Source of the DNA: WS-9 sp036274595
GTDB taxonomy: Bacteria; Eisenbacteria; RBG-16-71-46; SZUA-252
NCBI GenBank assembly: GCA_036274595.1
Contig: DASUFL010000057.1
Span: forward strand, 1-29,230
DNA: 29,230 bases
Reading direction: 5' to 3'
The notes under the pieces were generated by a model, which saw nothing but the letters and a program-made list of their open reading frames with translations, did not search any database and was not told the origin of the DNA. Positions 24,109 through 29,230 of the stretch are shown here, in pieces (the first letter of the stretch is position 1; each line of letters begins with the position of its first letter). The position numbers and the translations under genes are program-made.

Positions 24109-24372
24109 GTTGCGGTTCTCAACGGATGTTCCGACAACTTTGCCTTGGCCAGAAGGGTCCACGAGAACCCCCCTCTCCGCCGGCTGCTTCATCGCCGGTT
24201 CCCTCCCAGCCAGGGTCGACCCGATCGGAATCCGTTGTTCCGGCGCTCCCGCGCCGGCATTTGGGGCCGCGCGTCTCCGCGCGCGGCGGGGGTTTGTCTG
24301 CGGTTCTCTGTGGGCGATGTGTACATCGCTGTTCGGATCGGCACCTACTTGCCAAGTCTAAGGAGGCACACG
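24109..24372 (+). other. Long 5' leader of giant gene B (non-coding)
   Basis: About 250 nt would be transcribed before ATG 24373. Near its start is GTTCCGACAACTTTGC (24128-24143), the copy of the leader motif seen at 19381. It contains several GC-rich inverted repeats (for example GCCGG at 24179 with CCGGC nearby, and GATGTGTACATC near 24317) but matches no riboswitch I know. It ends in TAAGGAGG (24359-24366), a near-perfect ribosome site. No coding sequence is supported in it. Confidence 0.6.
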
Positions 24373-27300
24373 ATGAGGTGGCGGTATCGCTTCTTTCTCC
24401 CCCTACTCTTGCTTTTCCTCGTCGCAGCACCGGCTTCGGCCCAGTACATGTTCCTGGACACCAACGGAGACGGTGCTCACACATCGGCCGACGTTCTTGT
24501 CGCGGGCTCTCAGACGGTCAACGTCTACCTCAACACGAATCACAACAGAGACGGCAGCGTAGCCACGTGCGATGCGGACGGCGTCTCGCCGCTCAACATC
24601 AACTCGTACGTGGTCAACCTCTCGGGCACGAACGTCACCTATGCGGCCTTCGCCAACGACATGGGGGCTACGTTCTCGATCAACTTCGGCGAAATCAACG
24701 TCGGAGACGGCAAGTACAAGAACGGAAACGGTGCGCAGGTATCGGTGCCCGAGGGTCTCTACAAGCTCGCGCACCTCACCGTCACCGCCACAGCCGGTGC
24801 GTCCATCGACATCGTCGACCTGATCCCGGCTTCGTCCGACTTCACGGGCTTCGGAACGGGCGCTGGCGGCTGCTTCGGTAACGACTTCGACAACACCTAC
24901 AAGCTCGCGGGTCCCGGCGGCGGCTCCGATTGGCAGGACGTGGACGGCCTCACCATGGGCGGTCCGATCAATCAGCCTCCCGCTCTCAACGCCGTCGGCA
25001 ACAAGACGGTGGACGAGGGAACGCAGCTCAGCTTCACCGCCACGGCGATCGATCCGGACGCCGGCCAGACCCTCACCTTCACGCTCGACGCCGGCAACCC
25101 GGCCGGCTCCAGCATCACGACGGGCGGCGCCTTCACCTGGACGCCCAACGAGGGGCAGGGCCCGGGCACCTACCCGATCACGATCCGCGTCGCGGACAAC
25201 GGCGTCCCATCCCTCGATGATTCCGAGACGATCCAGGTCACGGTCAACGAGGTGAACGTCGCTCCGGTCCTGAACGCGATCGGCAACAAGTCGGGGTCGG
25301 TTGGCACGGCGGTCACCTTCACCGCGACGGCGACCGACGCGGACGTTCCGGCGAACCTGCTCACGTTCTCGCTCGGCGCGGGCGCGCCGGCGGGGGCGAC
25401 GATCAACGGGTCGACGGGCGCCTTCAGCTGGACGCCCAGCTCGGGCGGCAGCTTCCCGGTGACGGTCATCGTGACCGACAACGGAACGCCCAACCTGAAC
25501 GACTCCGAGACGATCACGATCGACGTGCAGGCGGTCAACGGTCCGCCGGTGCTCGCCGCGATCGGAAACAAGACGGTGGACGAGGGCTCGCAGCTCTCCT
25601 TCACGGCGACGGCGACGGATCCGGACAACGATCCGCTGACCTTCACGCTCGACGCCGGCGCCCCGACGGGTGCCGCGATCACAGCCGGCGGCGCCTTTAC
25701 CTGGACGCCGACGGAGGCGCAGGGGCCGGGCACGTATCCGATCACGGTGCGGGTCTCCGACGGCAGCCTCGATGATTCCGAGACGATCCAGGTCACGGTC
25801 AACGAGGTGAACGTCGCTCCGGTCCTGAACGCGATCGGCAACAAGTCGGGCGCGGTCGGCACGCCGGTCACCTTCACGGCGACGGCGACCGACGCGGACA
25901 TCCCGGCGAACACGCTCACGTTCTCGCTCGGTGCGGGTGCGCCGGCGGGTGCGACGATCAACGCGACCACGGGCGCCTTCAGCTGGACGCCGGGCTCCTC
26001 GGGCAGCTTCCCGGTGACGGTCATCGTGACCGACAACGGAACGCCCAACCTGACCGACTCCGAGGCGATCACGATCGACGTCAGCGCGACGAATGCCGCG
26101 CCGACGCTCGCCGCGATCGGCGACAAGACGGTGGACGAGGGCTCGCTCCTGAGCTTCACCGCGACGGCGACGGACCCGGACAGCGATCCGCTGACCTTCA
26201 CGCTCGACGCCGGCGCTCCGACAGGTGCGGCGATCACGACGGGCGGCGCCTTCACCTGGACGCCGACGGAAGCGCAGGGTCCGGGCATCGATCCGATCAC
26301 CGTTCGCGTCTCGGACGGCAGCCTCGATGACTCCGAGACGATCAACGTCACGGTCAACGAGGTGAACGAGGCGCCGGTGCTCGGCGCGATCGGCAACAAG
26401 TCGGGCGCGGTCGGCACTCCGATCACCTTCACGGCGACGGCGACCGACGCGGACATTCCGGCGAACAATTTGGTCTTCTCGCTCGACGCGGGCTTCCCGG
26501 CCGGCGCGAGCATCGACCCGAACACGGGCGCGTTCAGCTGGACGCCGGGTGCCTCGGGCAGCTTCCAGGTCACGGTCCGCGTGACCGACAATGGAACGCC
26601 CAACCTGAGCGACACCGAGACGATCACGATCGACGTGGCGGCGCAGGATGCGGCGCCGGTCCTCAACGCGATCGGCGACAAGACGGTCGACGAAGGCTCC
26701 CTCTTGAGCTTCACGGCGACCGCGACCGACGCCGACAACGACCCGCTCACCTTCACGCTCGACGCCGGCGCTCCGACCGGAGCGGCGATCACGGCCGGCG
26801 GCGCCTTCACCTGGACGCCGACCGAAGCTCAGGGTCCGGGCACGTATCCGATCACGGTTCGCGTGTCGGACGGCACCCTCGACGACTCCGAGACGATCCA
26901 GGTCACGGTCAACGAGGTGAACGAGGCGCCGGTGCTCGGCGCGATCGGCGACAAGACGGTGGACGAGGGCACGCTCCTCAGCTTCACCGCCACGGCGTCC
27001 GATGGGGACCTTCCCGCCAACACGCTGACCTTCTCGCTCGGTGCGGGCGCACCGACGGGAGCGGCGATCACGGCGGGCGGCGCCTTCACCTGGACCCCGT
27101 CGGAAGATCAGGGTCCGGGCGTCTATCCGATCACGATCTCCGTCTCCGACGGCACGGCCACGGATGACGAGACGATCAACGTCACGGTCAACGATGTGAA
27201 CTCGGCGCCGGTCCTGGCGGCCATTCCGGCGCAGTCGGGCTCGGTGGGGAACGCGATCACCTTCACCGCGACCGCGACGGACAGCGACATTCCGACGAAC

Positions 27301-28656
27301 GATCTGACCTTCTCGCTCGACGCGGGTGAGCCGGCGGGTGCGACCATCGACCCGACGACGGGCGCCTTCTCCTGGACCCCCGGCTCGCAGGGCACCTTCA
27401 CCGTCACGGTCCGCGTGACCGACAACGGAACGCCGCAGCTCGACGACTTCCAGGTCGTCACGCTCAACGTCGGTGTCGTGAACGTCGCGCCGGTGCTCGA
27501 TCAGCCGAGCGACATGACGGTCAACGAGGGTCAGTCGGACACCCAGCAGCTCACGGCGAACGATTCCAACGGCGACGCGCTCACCTTCAGCCTGACGACG
27601 GGACCGAGCTTCGTGACGGTCTCCAGCTCCGGCCTCGTGACGGTGTCGCCCGGCCCCAACGATTCCGGCGTCTACCCGGTGGAGGTCAGCGTCTCGGATG
27701 GCAGCCTCTCCGATTCGAAGACCTTCCAGGTCACCGTCAACAACGTGAACGCCGCTCCGACGGCCGACGCGGGCGGCCCGTACACCGGCAGCCTCAACGT
27801 CCCGGTGAGCTTCAACGGGACCGGCAGCTCGGATCCGGACGGCGACGCACTCACCTACTCGTGGGACTTCGGTGACGGCAATTCGGGCAGCGGGGCCACG
27901 CCCATGCACCCGTACTCGTCGACCGGTACCTTCACGGTGACTCTGACCGTGGACGACGGCAACGGTGGGACGGACACCGATACCGCGACCGTCACGATCG
28001 CCGACTTCTTCGCCGCGAACGCCTTCTTCGCGGGCGGCAACAAGACGACGCGGCTCGGGTCGGGCAAGCCGACGACCTGCATCCAGATCGAGTCGGTCGG
28101 CGACTCGTTCCAGATCTCGGATGTGGATCTGTCGTCCATCACGATGAACTACGCCGGGGGGTCGATCTCCGCGATCGACAGCAAGACCTCGGTCGACGGC
28201 GACAAGAACAGGAACGGGGTCCAGGACATCGAAGCCTGCTTCTCGAAGGACGATCTCCGGACGCTGTTCGCGTCGCTCGGCGGCGGCTCCCATGACGTCG
28301 AAGTGACGATCGAGGGCAACCTGACCACCGGCGGCCGCTTCGTGGCCACGACGACCATGCACGTCATCGGGGCGAAGGGCGGCGCGGTCACCGCTTCGGC
28401 GCGGCCGAACCCGCTCAACCCGGAGACGACGCTGGACTACCGGACGACGAAGGACGGACCGGTCAAGGTGGCGGTGTACGACATCCAGGGCCGTCTCGTG
28501 AGGACGCTCCAGGATGGCAATCTCCCCGCGGGCTACAACTCGGTCCGCTGGAACGGCACGACGGCGACCGGCAACAAGGTCGCGTCGGGCGTGTACTACT
28601 TCAAGGTCTCGGCCGTGGACGGTGAGACGGTCGTGAGGGTGACGGTCCTCAAGTAA
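24373..28656 (+). CDS. Giant secreted repeat protein B with alternating Ig-like repeats, PKD domain and FlgD-Ig sorting domain
   Basis: The 1427-residue protein has: a signal peptide (cleavage ASA/QYM at 23/24); an N-terminal domain like that of protein A (24-200, cysteines C66 and C167) starting with a dockerin-type calcium loop D29-x-N31-x-D33-G...D40; nine Ig-like repeats of two alternating types (about 202-1038); one divergent repeat (1039-1127); a PKD domain (1128-1210, YSWDFGDGNSG); the shared domain (1211-1335, GKPTTC...EACFSKDDLRTLF); and a FlgD-Ig/type-IX-like C-terminus (PNPLNP, GRLVRTL, GVYYFKV) with the same last eight residues, VVRVTVLK, as protein A. The start is fixed by TAAGGAGG 6 nt upstream. 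An in-frame GTG at 24097 lies in the promoter and is rejected. Probably surface-located; binding partner unknown. Confidence 0.9.
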   Translation: MRWRYRFFLPLLLLFLVAAPASAQYMFLDTNGDGAHTSADVLVAGSQTVNVYLNTNHNRDGSVATCDADGVSPLNINSYVVNLSGTNVTYAAFANDMGATFSINFGEINVGDGKYKNGNGAQVSVPEGLYKLAHLTVTATAGASIDIVDLIPASSDFTGFGTGAGGCFGNDFDNTYKLAGPGGGSDWQDVDGLTMGGPINQPPALNAVGNKTVDEGTQLSFTATAIDPDAGQTLTFTLDAGNPAGSSITTGGAFTWTPNEGQGPGTYPITIRVADNGVPSLDDSETIQVTVNEVNVAPVLNAIGNKSGSVGTAVTFTATATDADVPANLLTFSLGAGAPAGATINGSTGAFSWTPSSGGSFPVTVIVTDNGTPNLNDSETITIDVQAVNGPPVLAAIGNKTVDEGSQLSFTATATDPDNDPLTFTLDAGAPTGAAITAGGAFTWTPTEAQGPGTYPITVRVSDGSLDDSETIQVTVNEVNVAPVLNAIGNKSGAVGTPVTFTATATDADIPANTLTFSLGAGAPAGATINATTGAFSWTPGSSGSFPVTVIVTDNGTPNLTDSEAITIDVSATNAAPTLAAIGDKTVDEGSLLSFTATATDPDSDPLTFTLDAGAPTGAAITTGGAFTWTPTEAQGPGIDPITVRVSDGSLDDSETINVTVNEVNEAPVLGAIGNKSGAVGTPITFTATATDADIPANNLVFSLDAGFPAGASIDPNTGAFSWTPGASGSFQVTVRVTDNGTPNLSDTETITIDVAAQDAAPVLNAIGDKTVDEGSLLSFTATATDADNDPLTFTLDAGAPTGAAITAGGAFTWTPTEAQGPGTYPITVRVSDGTLDDSETIQVTVNEVNEAPVLGAIGDKTVDEGTLLSFTATASDGDLPANTLTFSLGAGAPTGAAITAGGAFTWTPSEDQGPGVYPITISVSDGTATDDETINVTVNDVNSAPVLAAIPAQSGSVGNAITFTATATDSDIPTNDLTFSLDAGEPAGATIDPTTGAFSWTPGSQGTFTVTVRVTDNGTPQLDDFQVVTLNVGVVNVAPVLDQPSDMTVNEGQSDTQQLTANDSNGDALTFSLTTGPSFVTVSSSGLVTVSPGPNDSGVYPVEVSVSDGSLSDSKTFQVTVNNVNAAPTADAGGPYTGSLNVPVSFNGTGSSDPDGDALTYSWDFGDGNSGSGATPMHPYSSTGTFTVTLTVDDGNGGTDTDTATVTIADFFAANAFFAGGNKTTRLGSGKPTTCIQIESVGDSFQISDVDLSSITMNYAGGSISAIDSKTSVDGDKNRNGVQDIEACFSKDDLRTLFASLGGGSHDVEVTIEGNLTTGGRFVATTTMHVIGAKGGAVTASARPNPLNPETTLDYRTTKDGPVKVAVYDIQGRLVRTLQDGNLPAGYNSVRWNGTTATGNKVASGVYYFKVSAVDGETVVRVTVLK
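24976..27753 (+). repeat. Alternating a/b Ig-like repeat array (protein B)
   Basis: Unit starts are 24976 (a), 25261 (b), 25543 (a), 25816 (b), 26098 (a), 26371 (b), 26653 (a), 26926 (a/b hybrid), 27205 (b) and 27487 (divergent). Type a (273 nt) has KTVDEGS, TAGGAFTWTP and VSDGSLDDSE. Type b (282 nt) has KSGAVGTP, DADIPANTLTF, TGAFSWTPG and VTDNGTPNL. The a-b pair repeats with an exact 555-nt period over two cycles. No repeat contains cysteine. Confidence 0.9.
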
Positions 28657-28681
28657 TCGGGACCGAAGCCAGGCAGAACGA

Positions 28682-28716
28682 GAGGGACGGCCCTTCGGGG
28701 CCGCCCCTCTTCGCTT
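28682..28716 (+). terminator. Rho-independent terminator of giant gene B
   Basis: GAGGGACGGCCC (28682-28693), a TTCG tetraloop and GGGCCGCCCCTC (28698-28709) form a 12-bp stem with one mismatch, followed by TTCGCTTTC. The weak U-run lowers confidence. Lying between convergent genes, it may serve both strands. Confidence 0.7.
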
Positions 28717-28735
28717 TCAGGGGATGACGTCGCTC

Positions 28736-29230
28736 TCAGGTCACGGCGTCCGCCGGCCCGGCGGTTCCAGCGGCGAGGATCAGGGAGCGGAGCGCCTCCA
28801 GCACGGGCACGGGGCGATTCTGCTCCGCGGCGAGACGCAGAATGGATCCGACGATCTCCTCGATCTCGGTTCGCCGGCCGCGGGCGAGGTCCTCGGCCAT
28901 GGACGAGCGGTTGTCCTTCGTCTCCTCGAGGAGCGACCGCACGAGAGGAGCCGGGTCCACTCCGGGCTCCCAGTAGCCCAGCGCGATCCCGACGCGCGCC
29001 GCTTCGCGCGCGGCCGACTCCGCGAGCTGTAGGAGCGGCGGGTACGCGAGGAGGTCGCCGTTCGTGCGGCCGCTGATCGCGGACAGGGGATTCACCCCCG
29101 CATTGAGCACGAGCTTCCGCCAGAGCGTGGGGCGCGCGAGCCGGCGCGTCTCGGCGCGAAGCCCCGCGCTCTCGAACAGCGTCGCCGCGTACTCCGCCCA
29201 GCGGATCTCGGTCTCGCCCCACGGGGCCAG
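28736..29230 (-). CDS. panE: 2-dehydropantoate 2-reductase (ketopantoate reductase), C-terminal part
   Basis: The minus-strand frame is open to the window edge, so the N-terminal Rossmann domain lies outside. The 164 residues seen begin LAPWGETEIRWAEY and include TLWRKLVLNAGVNPLSAI. This is the family motif with the catalytic lysine (W-x-K) and the N-x-x-x-NPL-x-A helix. SSMAEDLARGRRTEIEEI then matches the substrate-binding S-M-x-x-D-x-x-x-G-R-x-T-E-I-E segment with its glutamate. The enzyme reduces 2-dehydropantoate to pantoate with NADPH, in pantothenate/CoA synthesis. A GTG at 29108-29110 is an internal valine, not a start. The gene is convergent with giant gene B. Confidence 0.93.
   Translation of the reverse strand: MAPWGETEIRWAEYAATLFESAGLRAETRRLARPTLWRKLVLNAGVNPLSAISGRTNGDLLAYPPLLQLAESAAREAARVGIALGYWEPGVDPAPLVRSLLEETKDNRSSMAEDLARGRRTEIEEIVGSILRLAAEQNRPVPVLEALRSLILAAGTAGPADAVT

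Noticed and set aside
24097..24372. GTG start giving giant protein B a 92-residue extension
   Set aside because: It overlaps the -10 box and would hide the signal peptide; TAAGGAGG sits 6 nt before ATG 24373.
24109..24372. Cyclic-di-GMP or other known riboswitch in the long leader of giant gene B
   Set aside because: I looked for the conserved GEMM and other common aptamer cores and did not find them.
20575..28362. Very long antisense open frames under both giant genes (20575-23736 and 24403-28362, minus strand)
   Set aside because: Their products are Arg/Asp/Val-rich with periodic RVRDGDR-like strings that mirror the sense repeats. GC-rich third positions and the repeat structure keep the antisense frame open. 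No start signals or domains.

Overview
The window is high-GC, gene-dense bacterial DNA. Two giant secreted proteins end in FlgD-Ig/type-IX-like C-terminal domains. Together with a PilM-PilN fusion, a cobalamin-riboswitch-controlled TonB receptor and NHL-repeat proteins, this suggests a diderm from the FCB side of the tree, possibly an uncultured lineage such as Candidatus Eisenbacteria. That placement is inference from gene style; no rRNA or other phylogenetic marker is present. Almost all genes lie on the + strand. No tRNA, rRNA, insertion sequence, phage gene or CRISPR array was seen.

Layout. 1-3449: the end of an NHL-repeat protein, then a tight run encoding a PilM-PilN fusion (GspL-like architecture), a PilO/GspM-like protein, a small membrane protein with a W-x-RDPF motif, and a single-domain response regulator. 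3498-6132: a promoter and a two-gene reverse transsulfuration operon (cystathionine beta-synthase, cystathionine gamma-lyase). 6149-6696: a self-contained unit for a 67-residue lipoprotein, with promoter, long leader and terminator. 6734-9387: YajQ, a TPM-domain protein, a nucleotidyltransferase-like protein and LemA, closely packed. 9396-11619: a cobalamin riboswitch and BtuB-like receptor. 11603-12688 (minus): a secreted HExxH metallopeptidase whose end overlaps the btuB end. 12761-19272: a six-gene operon with crotonase, thiolase, 3-hydroxyacyl-CoA dehydrogenase, second thiolase, an unusual LeuA/HMG-CoA-lyase-superfamily enzyme and an isopropylmalate/isocitrate-dehydrogenase-family enzyme. 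19273-28716: two tandem paralogous genes for secreted repeat proteins of 1484 and 1427 residues, each with its own leader and terminator. 28736-29230 (minus): the C-terminal part of ketopantoate reductase.

How it works together. The acyl-CoA operon contains the enzymes for acetyl-CoA/acetoacetyl-CoA/3-hydroxybutyryl-CoA/crotonyl-CoA interconversion, coupled to an aldol-type (Claisen) condensing enzyme and a decarboxylating dehydrogenase whose real substrates are unclear. The twin giant proteins share their signal peptide region, N-terminal domain, a pre-terminal domain and a sorting domain, but carry different repeat arrays. One array has a cysteine pair in each of nine repeats. The other has no cysteines in its repeats and is built from an alternating a/b repeat with a 555-nt period. 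Four intergenic promoters of the form TTGAC(A/C), 17-18 nt, TAGNNT or TATAAT, plus one weaker variant, suggest a common housekeeping promoter consensus for this organism.
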